NCBI GenBank assembly: GCA_946006895.1
Contig: CAMFZO010000007.1
Coordinates: 1 to 21,028 of the forward strand
Reading direction: 5' to 3'
DNA length: 21,028 nucleotides
From: an uncultured Clostridia bacterium
Lineage (GTDB): Bacteria; Bacillota; Clostridia; Oscillospirales; Oscillospiraceae
Position numbers and translations under genes: made by a program. The notes under the pieces are model-generated. The model worked only from the letters and a program-made list of their open reading frames with translations. It did not search any database and was not told the DNA's origin. Shown piece by piece: positions 1 to 6,752 of this stretch (its first letter is position 1; every line of letters begins with the position of its first letter).

Positions 1-2
1 TC

Positions 3-590
3 CTGTATGAGTCGCTTTGGTGCCTGCTTGGCGCACTGGTCTTTGTCATTTATGCAAAGCACCGCAAATTTGACGGCGAAATGTCGCTGATGTATCTTGC
101 GTGGAACGGTTTTGGCCGCGCCTTTATCGAAGGCCTGCGCACCGACAGTCTCCAGGGCGACCGGATCTGTGTGGAATATCTGCGGCGGCTTTCCGCCCCG
201 GAGGCTGTCCTCGACCTGTCCGGCTGCCCGGACCTGGGCCCGGTTCTCTTTGCCGTCGCCGCCGCAAACCACGGCGCGGTATTCACCGGCACACGGCGTC
301 TGAAGATCAAAGAAAGCGACCGCGCACAGGTCATGGCGGAGGAGTTGAAAAAGTTCGGCGTTTTCCCGGAAGTTGGGGAAAACACCGTAGTAATACCCTC
401 CGGTGGGATCAAAAAGCCTGATGCCGTTCTCTGCGGTCACAACGACCACCGGGTCATTATGGCCCTTTCCCTGCTGGCAAGTCAGGTCGGCGGCGTCATC
501 ACAGAGGCCGAAGCGGTGCGAAAAAGCTACCCGGACTTCTTCCTTGACCTGAAACGCCTTGGATTGGAGGTTGCCTATGGGACTGAATAA
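3..590 (+). CDS. aroA: Lgt-AroA in-frame chimera (C-terminal part of Lgt joined to C-terminal part of EPSP synthase), 5' partial
   Basis: The frame is open from the window edge, so the true start lies upstream. Codons 1-50 (3-152) read as the end of prolipoprotein diacylglyceryl transferase: an LYESLW block, a hydrophobic segment, then GRAFIEGLRTDSL, the hallmark Lgt motif. From about SLQGD (144-161) onward the protein is EPSP synthase, the shikimate-pathway enzyme joining shikimate-3-phosphate and PEP: it has the LKIKESDR signature, then GHNDHR, and the YPDFF...L C-terminal block. The first half or more of AroA is missing, so this product should not be a working EPSP synthase by itself. It overlaps tyrA by 14 bp (577-590), the arrangement expected of a genuine aroA-tyrA operon. 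The join could be an assembly chimera or a real deletion/recombination; no frameshift is visible. Confidence 0.8.
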   Translation: MYESLWCLLGALVFVIYAKHRKFDGEMSLMYLAWNGFGRAFIEGLRTDSLQGDRICVEYLRRLSAPEAVLDLSGCPDLGPVLFAVAAANHGAVFTGTRRLKIKESDRAQVMAEELKKFGVFPEVGENTVVIPSGGIKKPDAVLCGHNDHRVIMALSLLASQVGGVITEAEAVRKSYPDFFLDLKRLGLEVAYGTE

Positions 591-1443
591 GAACACCAAG
601 ATCCTGATCGTGGGCCTCGGCCTCATGGGCGGCAGCTACGCTCAGGCGCTGACGGACCGGGGCTTCGAGGTGGGTGCTCTGGCCCGCCGGGAGGCGTCCA
701 TCAGCTATGCCCTGGAGCACGGCCTCATCCGTCACGGACGGTGCAGCGCGGACCCGGACTATATCCGCCAATTTGATCTCATCGTCTTTGCCCTCTATCC
801 CCACGTTTTTCTGGACTGGCTCCGGGAGAATCAGGACCATATCCGTCCCGGCGCCCTTTTGACCGACGTCACCGGCGTGAAGGGCAGCGTCGTCTACGCC
901 GTGCAGGATATGCTGCGCAGCGACCTGGAATTTATCGGTGCCCACCCCATGGCAGGCCGTGAGGTCAGCGGCGTGGAGAACGCTACCAAGGAGATCTTCC
1001 GGGGCGCCAACTATATCGTGACGCCCACGGAAAAGAATTCCGAGGCGGCCATTTCCGCCTGTATGGACCTGGGCCGGGAGCTGGGCTTTCAGACCATCAC
1101 CACCCTCACGCCGGAAAAACACGACGAAATGATCGCCTTTCTTTCCCAACTGACCCACTGCATCGCCGTTTCTCTGATGGTCAGCAAGGAATCTGAGCAT
1201 ATGTCCCGTTACACGGGCGATTCCTTCCGCGACCTGACCCGTATTGCAAAGATCAACGACGAAATGTGGAGCGAGCTGTTTTTGCTCAACAAGACTGAGC
1301 TTCTGGCACAGATGGACCTGTTTTCCGAGACCTTCTCCCGTCTGCGTGACAGCATCGCGCAGGACGATACCGTCACCATGCGTGAAATGATGCGGCTCTC
1401 CACGCAGCGAAGAAAATTTTTTGATAAGGATGAAAGCGTATGA
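577..1443 (+). CDS. tyrA: Prephenate dehydrogenase (tyrosine branch)
   Basis: A 288-residue cytoplasmic NAD(P)-dependent enzyme converting prephenate to 4-hydroxyphenylpyruvate for tyrosine synthesis. The N-terminal Rossmann motif GLGLMGGS lies at residues 13-20, followed by TDVTGVK (about 96-102), HPMAGRE (123-129), the family's substrate/catalytic block, and histidines 182 and 194 in PEKHDEM and LTHCIA. Length fits a monofunctional TyrA with no C-terminal ACT domain, so feedback by tyrosine through an ACT domain is not expected. The ATG at 577 is chosen because GGAGG at 566-570 precedes it closely; an upstream in-frame TTG at 559 has no such site. It overlaps the end of the aroA part by 14 bp and its TGA overlaps the next ATG (ATGA), indicating translational coupling. 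Confidence 0.93.
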   Translation: MGLNKNTKILIVGLGLMGGSYAQALTDRGFEVGALARREASISYALEHGLIRHGRCSADPDYIRQFDLIVFALYPHVFLDWLRENQDHIRPGALLTDVTGVKGSVVYAVQDMLRSDLEFIGAHPMAGREVSGVENATKEIFRGANYIVTPTEKNSEAAISACMDLGRELGFQTITTLTPEKHDEMIAFLSQLTHCIAVSLMVSKESEHMSRYTGDSFRDLTRIAKINDEMWSELFLLNKTELLAQMDLFSETFSRLRDSIAQDDTVTMREMMRLSTQRRKFFDKDESV

Positions 1444-2468
1444 ATATGGAATTTAAGCGCAAAATGCCGACACCTCAGGCGATTAAGGAGATGTACCCCA
1501 TTTCCGACGCCCTGGCTGCGCAGAAAAAAGAGACGGACCAGGCTCTGGAGGCTGTATTTACCGGTGCGGATGACCGGCTGATCCTCATCATCGGCCCCTG
1601 CTCGGCAGACCGGGAGGACGCCGTTCTGGACTATATCACCCGGCTTCGGGCGGTCCAGGAACGGGTGAAGGAAAAGCTGGTCATCATTCCCCGTGCGTAT
1701 ACGAACAAGCCCCGCACCACCGGCGACGGCTATAAGGGGATGCTGCATCAGCCCGACCCCAACAGCTCGCCGGATATGTTGAAGGGCCTGATCGCCATTC
1801 GCAAGCTGCACATCAAGATCATGGAGCAGACCGGCTTCTCCTGTGCCGACGAGATGCTCTACCCGGAGAACCACCACTACCTGTCCGACGTGCTCTCCTA
1901 TGTGGCCGTAGGCGCACGGTCCGTGGAGAATCAACTCCACCGCCTCACTGCCAGCGGTCTGGACATTCCTGTCGGTATGAAGAATCCCACCGGCGGCGAC
2001 CTGGCGGTCATGATGAACTCCATCAATGCCGCCCAGCATCCCCACACCTTCGTCTATTCCAGTTGGGAGGTCCACAGCAAGGGCAATCCCTTGGCCCACG
2101 CCATCCTGCGCGGCTCTGCGAACCAGCATGGGCGTTCCGTCCCCAACTATCACTACGAGGATCTGCAGCTTTTGTGTGAGCTTTACGCGTCCAGCGGCCT
2201 GAAAAACCCAGGTGCTATCATTGACACCAACCATTCCAATTCCGGCAAGCATTGGGACGAGCAGCCCCGCATTGCGAAAGAAATTCTCCACAGCTGCCGC
2301 CACTCCGAGCAGATCCGGCGCCTGGTCAAGGGTCTGATGATCGAATCCTATCTGGAGGACGGCTGCCAAAAGCCCGACGGCGGTGTCTACGGAAAATCCA
2401 TCACCGATCCCTGCCTCGGCTGGGAAAAGACCGAGCGGCTCATCCTCGAACTGGCCGAACTGCTGTAA
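1440..2468 (+). CDS. aroF: 3-deoxy-7-phosphoheptulonate (DAHP) synthase, class I alpha type
   Basis: A 342-residue first enzyme of the shikimate pathway, condensing PEP and erythrose-4-phosphate. It belongs to the AroFGH-type class I family: GPCS (52-55, metal-ligand Cys54), PRAYTNKPRTTG (PEP/E4P binding), KNPTGGD (181-187), RGSANQHGRS, DTNHSNSGKH with His265, IESYLEDG with Glu302 and GKSITDPCLGW with Asp323, which together supply the metal ligands known in this family. The start overlaps the tyrA stop as ATGA; a second in-frame ATG lies two codons downstream. This gene closes the aro operon. No convincing intrinsic terminator follows; instead a palindromic repeat begins at the stop codon. 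Confidence 0.94.
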   Translation: MNMEFKRKMPTPQAIKEMYPISDALAAQKKETDQALEAVFTGADDRLILIIGPCSADREDAVLDYITRLRAVQERVKEKLVIIPRAYTNKPRTTGDGYKGMLHQPDPNSSPDMLKGLIAIRKLHIKIMEQTGFSCADEMLYPENHHYLSDVLSYVAVGARSVENQLHRLTASGLDIPVGMKNPTGGDLAVMMNSINAAQHPHTFVYSSWEVHSKGNPLAHAILRGSANQHGRSVPNYHYEDLQLLCELYASSGLKNPGAIIDTNHSNSGKHWDEQPRIAKEILHSCRHSEQIRRLVKGLMIESYLEDGCQKPDGGVYGKSITDPCLGWEKTERLILELAELL

Positions 2469-2606
2469 TACTGACTTTTGATTACAAATCTTAATCAAAA
2501 ATCCCGTGGTTACGCACACGCACATCATGCTTAAGGCACGCTGTGCCGTCTTGTGCAGATCCGACGCACCTTTTGTGCTATAAAAAGCTTTAATGATTCT
2601 ATTATG
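2466..2606. repeat. Short palindromic repeat element, copy A
   Basis: This roughly 140-bp element directly follows the DAHP synthase stop. Its left edge (2467-2485, TAATACTGACTTTTGATTA) resembles the arm of the perfect palindrome at 20784-20832. It contains the inverted repeat TTTTGATTA (2476-2484)/TAATCAAAA (2492-2500), a small GGCAC/GTGCC hairpin (2536-2547), and a block at 2546-2588 starting CCGTCT and ending CTATAAAAAGCT that matches 4451-4495 in copy B at roughly three quarters of positions by eye. The right edge (2582-2606) is a decayed inverted version of the left. It has no coding capacity. A MITE- or REP-like non-autonomous repeat is the best reading; it may also act as a weak 3'-end structure for the aro transcript. 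Confidence 0.6.
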
Positions 2607-2613
2607 AAACTGC

Positions 2614-2643
2614 TTGTATGGGTCTCGCCGTTTGTGTTATAAT
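2614..2643 (+). promoter_or_regulatory. Sigma-A-type promoter with extended -10 for the Crp/Fnr-family gene
   Basis: A -35-like TTGTAT (2614-2619) and a consensus TATAAT (2638-2643) are separated by 18 bp. The -10 is preceded by TGT, making an extended -10 (TGTTATAAT), which compensates for the weak -35. It would give a leader of about 70 nt before the GAGGAG ribosome site at 2704-2709 and the ATG at 2718. Confidence 0.7.
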
Positions 2644-2717
2644 GATTTTTTTATATTACCGGTACGACAGCTACGAAAGTATTTCGCAAGGCACAAGGAC
2701 ATTGAGGAGAACCACTC

Positions 2718-3392
2718 ATGAAAGTCATAACAAAACCCGCGCTGATTTATGCATGCCTGGAACGACTCGGTCTGGCAGATGCGGTGCCCGGCCATCTGCG
2801 GAAGCATCTACAGCTTCAGAGCTTCCAACGGGGAGAATACATCGCACATGCTGCACAGGATCCTGCGGGTGTATCTGTCATCGTTTCAGGCAGAGTGCAG
2901 GTCATGCCGCTGTCTGAGAGCGGCGACGAGATCATTCTGAACTACCTCTATCCATCAGATATGATAGGAGATATTGAGGTTGTGATGAAAGGGCCATACA
3001 TTCATTCGGTCACAGCCACCGTGGCGACGACACTTCTTTTTTTCCCTCATGCAGCGCTGGATGAGCTGATGGACGGATCGACGGCCTTTCTGCGCTATAT
3101 GCTCCACGCACTGAACGAGAAAGTGCTAATGGTCTCGTTCTACTCCTCAAGCACAAGGCTCTATGGAAAAAAGTACTGTTTTTGCCGTTACCTGTATGAA
3201 CAGCAGCAGCGGCTGAAAACGCCGCTGATTCCACTGAATATGAAGCAAGCCGCCATTTATATCGGTGTCAGTGAGCGACATCTTCGCAGAATCATCGGGG
3301 AACTGGAACAGGAATGTCTGATTGAAAAGCAGGCAAAGGCAGTCCGTATTGTCGACAGTCCAGCGCTGCAGGCCTGCGTAATCAAGCGATAA
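2718..3392 (+). CDS. Crp/Fnr-family transcriptional regulator
   Basis: A 224-residue DNA-binding regulator. Residues about 30-115 form a cyclic-nucleotide-binding-type beta barrel (VSVIVSGRVQVM; LYPSDMIGDIEVVM), 115-150 the dimer helix, and 174-195 a helix-turn-helix (NMKQAAIYIGVSERHLRRI) followed by a wing. The Arg-Ser pair that binds the cAMP phosphate in Crp is not seen in the equivalent segment (GPYIHSVTATV), and there is no N-terminal Fnr-type cysteine cluster, although C154 and C156 form a CxC in the hinge. The effector is therefore unknown. Start supported by GAGGAG eight bases upstream. The gene is monocistronic: its own promoter precedes it and a strong terminator follows before the Udp-family gene. 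Confidence 0.85.
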   Translation: MKVITKPALIYACLERLGLADAVPGHLRKHLQLQSFQRGEYIAHAAQDPAGVSVIVSGRVQVMPLSESGDEIILNYLYPSDMIGDIEVVMKGPYIHSVTATVATTLLFFPHAALDELMDGSTAFLRYMLHALNEKVLMVSFYSSSTRLYGKKYCFCRYLYEQQQRLKTPLIPLNMKQAAIYIGVSERHLRRIIGELEQECLIEKQAKAVRIVDSPALQACVIKR

Positions 3393-3410
3393 AAGAAGAA
3401 AAAAAGCCTA

Positions 3411-3443
3411 AAAAGCGGACATATGTCCGCTTTTTTCTTTTTT
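3411..3443 (+). terminator. Intrinsic terminator after the Crp/Fnr-family gene
   Basis: A perfect stem AAAAGCGGAC / GTCCGCTTTT around an ATAT centre (3411-3434) is followed by a T-rich tract to 3443. It lies 18 bp after the regulator stop codon and separates it from the Udp-family gene. Confidence 0.88.
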
Positions 3444-3559
3444 AAACCTCTATACTGAAATTAGCACAAGCGTTTGAGCCACGGCAGTCACCTGCTCATG
3501 CGCTGTAATTTGGCAAATCCTAAGCAAGGCAGCCTGTATTACTTTTGGGAGGTAGAATT

Positions 3560-4366
3560 ATGAGCCTACAGTATCATTTACAGATCAGAGAGGGCGATGT
3601 CGCTCCGTATGTCCTTTTGCCGGGAGACCCGGCCAGAGTTGCAAAGGTGGCAAGTCTATGGGAGGAAGCCCATGAGGTTGCACACAGCCGTGAGCATGTA
3701 ACCTATACCGGTGTCTATAAAGGTATGCCCATTAGCTGTACCAGTACAGGTATGGGCTGCCCCTCCACCTCCATCGCCATGGAGGAGTTGGCACGCTGCG
3801 GTGCCAAGACCTTCCTTCGCATCGGAACCTGTGGTACTTTCCAGGATTATATTGAAAACGGCGACATTGTGATCTTTGACTCTGCAATGCGTATGGACGG
3901 CGCTTCAAAAACCTATGCGCCGATCGAATTTCCCGCAGTAGCCAGCACAGACGTTGTAAACGCCTGCGTCAAAGCTCTGAAAAAGCTCGGGCAGAGAGTC
4001 CATGTAGGCACCACACGCTCCGCGGATACATTTTATGCCTGTCATTCCAAACCGGGCAGTTCCTTTAACGGCTACTGGCAGTCATCCTGGGCAAATTTCT
4101 TTGACGACCTGCGGCGGATGAACGTTATTGCGGCCGAAATGGAAGCAAGTGTGATCTTCGTTTTGGCGAGAGTATGGGGCCTGCGCGCAGGCGGTATCTC
4201 CGTCGTAATGGACAACGTGTGCAAGGTCGCAGGTGAAAGCGGACAATTCGATCCGAATGAAGGGCTGGACCACGATGACAGTTATATTGACAAGCTGAAT
4301 CTTGCTGGCTGCGAATCCTTGCACGCACTGTATGAAATGGATCTGAACAGAGAAAGCATTATCTGA
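3560..4366 (+). CDS. udp: Nucleoside phosphorylase, uridine phosphorylase (Udp)-like
   Basis: A 268-residue PNP_UDP_1-family enzyme that splits a nucleoside with phosphate to a free base and (deoxy)ribose-1-phosphate. Visible family elements are LPGDPARV (20-27), R44, LRIGT with R87 and T90 for phosphate binding, MDGASKTYAPIEFPAV (112-127), SADTFY (154-159) and AAEMEAS with E193-M194-E195 for ribose. Similarity to E. coli Udp is strong in these blocks. In the uracil-recognition loop, an almost ungapped comparison with E. coli puts His and Lys where Udp has Gln166 and Arg168, so base preference may differ from uridine. The ATG at 3560 follows GGGAGG (3547-3552) at the right distance. Upstream is a 125-bp leader with an imperfect 11-bp hairpin (3469-3479/3493-3503) and no clear promoter. 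Confidence 0.85.
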   Translation: MSLQYHLQIREGDVAPYVLLPGDPARVAKVASLWEEAHEVAHSREHVTYTGVYKGMPISCTSTGMGCPSTSIAMEELARCGAKTFLRIGTCGTFQDYIENGDIVIFDSAMRMDGASKTYAPIEFPAVASTDVVNACVKALKKLGQRVHVGTTRSADTFYACHSKPGSSFNGYWQSSWANFFDDLRRMNVIAAEMEASVIFVLARVWGLRAGGISVVMDNVCKVAGESGQFDPNEGLDHDDSYIDKLNLAGCESLHALYEMDLNRESII

Positions 4367-4521
4367 TAGTAATTCTTCATAAAAACCTTTGGTTTTTATG
4401 AAGAAGGCACCGCGATTCGCGTTGCCCTTTTGTGGCAATAGCCACAAAAGCCGTCTCATGCAGTACTTGACGGGCCTTTGGCGCTATAAAAAGCTATAGC
4501 TTTTTATCAAGAACTAGTATG
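4366..4521. repeat. Short palindromic repeat element, copy B
   Basis: This roughly 155-bp element lies between the convergent Udp-family and nucleoside hydrolase genes. It has imperfect 23-bp terminal inverted repeats (about 18 of 23 match) and three internal hairpins: a perfect 15-bp stem at 4373-4387/4391-4405, a perfect 10-bp stem at 4427-4436/4441-4450, and a perfect 22-bp palindrome at 4486-4507. The right end (TATCAAGAACTAGTAT) resembles the arm of the palindrome at 20784-20832, and 4451-4495 matches the internal block of copy A. The first hairpin may serve as a 3' end for the Udp-family mRNA. There is no open reading frame of note. Confidence 0.65.
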
Positions 4522-4537
4522 ATCCATCAAAACAGCA

Positions 4538-4576
4538 GTGCAGCGGCTGCCTGCTGACGCAGGACAGCCGCTGCAC
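4538..4576 (-). terminator. Intrinsic terminator of the nucleoside hydrolase gene
   Basis: A 12-bp perfect stem (4538-4549/4565-4576) continues into a further 5-bp stem (4550-4554/4559-4563) past one unpaired base. On the minus strand it lies 11 bp after the hydrolase stop and is followed by TGCTGTTTTG, a short T tract, so it is a plausible if modest terminator. Confidence 0.65.
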
Positions 4577-4587
4577 AAAGTCGCGGG

Positions 4588-5538
4588 TCAGTCTGTAAAC
4601 ACAGAAAGCAGTGTTTCAAGCGCACGTTCCGCATCAACATCGACGCAGACGGTAATATACGGTCCTTCCATTGGGACCGTTCTGCGGTCTGCAACGATCA
4701 TGCCGCGGCAGAAAGTACCTCCGCATTCCACGCGAACCGGCATTTTACGATAAATGCCCGGTGTAGGATCCACCGCCAAAAGCATGGCCAGAGGATCATG
4801 TGTGGGGCAACGGTCCAGGAAATGATCAGCATGGCGGTTAAAATCAAAGTACGGTTCCATAACTTCCTGCAGGAAATCAGAGATCGCTTGGTTCTCCGGC
4901 GGACAGTGACGGCTCAGAGCATCCAGATGGGCCTTTGAAAGTTGGACCCGGTGAGTCACGTCCAGTCCAACCAGAAGGAGATTAAATCCTGCCTGCATAA
5001 CCAGGTCGGCGGCCTCAGGATCTCCCATTATATTCGCCTCTGCCACTGGAGACGCGTTCCCAGGTGCAACAACAGCGCCGCCCATGGTTACAACATTCTT
5101 CAGCAGCTCAGGCAAACGAGGTTCCTGCTGCAGTGCAAGCGCCAGATTGGTCAGACGCCCCAGTGTGACCAGCGTCAGCTCGCCGGGCATCTGCCGTGCA
5201 ATACGGACAATCCAATCCGGCGCAGGTTCCGCAGACACTTTTTGTTCAGAACGCGGCAGCACAACGCCACCAATACCGTTGATGCCGTGTACCTTTACAT
5301 TGGGTCCGGCCCAATCGCCCTCCAACGGCTTGGATGCTCCAACAAAAACAGGCACTTCGTACCCGGGCTGCGCTAGACGGATAATCCGCAGTGTATTTTC
5401 TGCAGCCTGGTCTGCAGAGGTGTTGCCGAAACCGGTGCTGATGCCAAGCACCTGTACCTGTGGATGCTTGAGCGCGTAGAGCAGAGCGAGAGCGTCGTCT
5501 ATTCCGGTATCGCAGTCAATCAGGATCTTTCTCAGCAT
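4588..5538 (-). CDS. iunH: Inosine-uridine-preferring nucleoside hydrolase family protein
   Basis: A 316-residue cytoplasmic nucleoside N-ribohydrolase that releases a free base and ribose. The calcium-binding signature DCDTGIDDA (8-16) is present with Thr in place of the usual Pro (DxDPGxDD). Other family elements are GN at 38-39, VHGINGIGG (83-91), TLGRLTNLALAL (126-137, usually GPLTNLA), EANIMGDPEAA with Asn169, and the catalytic-region THDPLA with His247. The ATG at 5538 is preferred over one six codons upstream (5556) because CTCCT at 5546-5550 (AGGAG on the minus strand) is placed correctly for it and lies inside the longer reading frame. It follows the DeoR gene on the same strand with a 168-bp inverted-repeat element between them. 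Base specificity cannot be told. Confidence 0.88.
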   Translation of the reverse strand: MLRKILIDCDTGIDDALALLYALKHPQVQVLGISTGFGNTSADQAAENTLRIIRLAQPGYEVPVFVGASKPLEGDWAGPNVKVHGINGIGGVVLPRSEQKVSAEPAPDWIVRIARQMPGELTLVTLGRLTNLALALQQEPRLPELLKNVVTMGGAVVAPGNASPVAEANIMGDPEAADLVMQAGFNLLLVGLDVTHRVQLSKAHLDALSRHCPPENQAISDFLQEVMEPYFDFNRHADHFLDRCPTHDPLAMLLAVDPTPGIYRKMPVRVECGGTFCRGMIVADRRTVPMEGPYITVCVDVDAERALETLLSVFTD

Positions 5539-5623
5539 AAAAACACTCCTATTCATTTTATCTGTAATCAGACATCCGGTACTGCACTTTGCAGCGCCGT
5601 GCTGCTAATACCGTTGCTTTCCG

Positions 5624-5791
5624 CTAGGGAAGCTCTGATTAAATCAAGGTGCTCAGATTTGCGGCAGAAATTTTCGCTGGCGAGGAAGAAAAGTGCGGGA
5701 ATACTTTGTGTATTTCAAACTTTTCTGACGAAGACCAGCGGGAATTTATGCCGTGAAGATGGGCGCGGGGATTCATTCAGAGGTTCCCTAG
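5624..5791. mobile_element. MITE-like inverted-repeat element between the DeoR and nucleoside hydrolase genes
   Basis: The ends are 22-bp terminal inverted repeats, CTAGGGAAGCTCTGATTAAAT+C (5624-5645) and its complement at 5770-5791, matching at 19 of 22 positions. The interior continues the symmetry: GGCAGAAATTTTCGCTGG on the left pairs imperfectly with CCAGCGGGAATTTATGCC on the right, and GAAAAGT with ACTTTTC nearer the centre, so the whole 168 bp can fold as one long hairpin. It carries no transposase. The last four bases of the DeoR gene, including its TAG stop (5788-5790 complement), lie inside the right terminal repeat. A target-site duplication is not evident by eye. The structure is unlike the three palindromic repeats of the other family. 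Confidence 0.72.
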
Positions 5792-6573
5792 GAGACGTAG
5801 ACCACCTCAATGCCCATATTGAACAGATGAGTACGCCAGAAGCCAGACAGCCCGTTGTCCGTCACGACCATATTGACCGAGCCGATATCTGCAAAGTAGT
5901 TTCTGGACACGGCTTCAAAGCAGCTCGAGTCGGCTACAAGGATAATTTTCAAAGCAGATGCAATGGCAGCCTTTTTGGAGGCCACCTCAAAATGGTTCGC
6001 ACAGGTAATGCCAAATTCTGAGTGGATCCCATCGGGAAAGAGGAACATCTTATTAAAGCGGAACTGTCGGAGCGTTGCCGCGGACTGTTCGCTTTCGCAC
6101 ATAGCACTTTGCGGATGATAAGTTCCACCGATAAAGTAGACCTGATTGGCGCAGGTGGTTGCGCGCTCCATGACGGCAGTAGAGTACGTAAAAATATCGT
6201 AATCCTGTCCGCCGGGAAGTGCCTGTGCCAAAGAAAACGCCAGCTTACCACAATCGATCAAAATCGCATCACCCGGTTCAATCAGTTCTGCCATCGCGGC
6301 ACCGTACTGCGCTGCTCGGATGTCGCGGGTCGGTGCAGTGCTGCTCTCCTCAGAGAGTTCTGCAGGAATAAAATCAGGATTATAGATGACTGCGCCATGA
6401 ACACGTTTGATCGCATTGGTTGCGCTTAGATATTCGAAATCTCGCCGGATCGTCATCTCGGAAACACCGAGTTCATTCGCCAATTCCCGAACAGACGAGC
6501 CATTTCTCTCTTTCAGGATCGAAATAATCTTCTGAATGCGTATCGCTTTTGAATCTTGTTCGTTAAGTTCCAT
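5788..6573 (-). CDS. DeoR-family transcriptional regulator
   Basis: A 261-residue repressor-type protein. The N-terminal winged helix-turn-helix (about 12-62: RELANELGVSEMTIRRDFEYL, then IKRVHGAVI where most relatives have HGGA) is followed by a DeoRC sugar-phosphate-sensing domain (about 78-250) with DAILIDCGKLA, IFTYS, YFIGGTY and KKAAIASALKIILVADSS. Members normally sense phosphorylated sugars, so deoxyribose- or ribose-phosphate is a reasonable inducer. It is divergent from the nucleoside operon and shares a 376-bp intergenic region with overlapping half-sites for both promoters, implying autoregulation. The ATG at 6573 follows an AAAGGG-type site on the minus strand. Its stop codon falls within the terminal repeat of the adjacent MITE-like element, so the extreme C-terminus may have been altered by insertion. 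Confidence 0.9.
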   Translation of the reverse strand: MELNEQDSKAIRIQKIISILKERNGSSVRELANELGVSEMTIRRDFEYLSATNAIKRVHGAVIYNPDFIPAELSEESSTAPTRDIRAAQYGAAMAELIEPGDAILIDCGKLAFSLAQALPGGQDYDIFTYSTAVMERATTCANQVYFIGGTYHPQSAMCESEQSAATLRQFRFNKMFLFPDGIHSEFGITCANHFEVASKKAAIASALKIILVADSSCFEAVSRNYFADIGSVNMVVTDNGLSGFWRTHLFNMGIEVVYVS

Positions 6574-6723
6574 TCCACGATGCCCTTTCTTGCTTTTTTG
6601 TGCAGCGGATGCGCTCTGAATGACTACACTGGGTTTTACGGAAGACAGTCAGACATATGTCCGATAAGGGGCTACCATCCATGCGAGACCCCGCAAATCC
6701 CGGGAGCATCAGCTTACATTCAT

Positions 6724-6752
6724 ATTATAACAAAACTGCCAAGAAAATACAA
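6724..6752 (-). promoter_or_regulatory. Promoter of the deoR-type/nucleoside hydrolase transcript
   Basis: On the minus strand TTGTAT (6752-6747) and TATAAT (6729-6724) are separated by 17 bp. An ATAACAA half-site (6727-6733) overlaps the -10 and GTTATT (6754-6759) abuts the -35. This leaves a leader of about 145 nt before the ATG at 6573. Confidence 0.7.

Noticed and set aside
2475..2501. TTGAT...ATCAA arrangement resembling an Fnr box near the Crp/Fnr-family gene.
   Set aside because: The half-sites are far more than four bases apart and belong to the palindromic repeat, which recurs elsewhere.
1209..2528. A 439-codon minus-strand reading frame opposite tyrA and the DAHP synthase gene.
   Set aside because: It is the shadow of two clear genes with strong third-position GC; the translation is rich in Val, Gly and Gln with no recognisable domain.
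3440..3559. Possible riboswitch or structured leader before the Udp-family gene.
   Set aside because: Only one imperfect 11-bp hairpin is visible, with no recognisable aptamer core or terminator switch.
5464..6021. A plus-strand reading frame across the MITE-like element.
   Set aside because: It is antisense to the hydrolase and DeoR genes, no family similarity is visible, and it includes the hairpin repeat.
6649..6662. The sequence AGACATATGTCCG in the DeoR leader, nearly the same as the GGACATATGTCC centre of the terminator at 3411-3434.
   Set aside because: A shared 12-mer is expected by chance in 21 kb, and one copy is part of a terminator stem; it is not evidence of a common operator.
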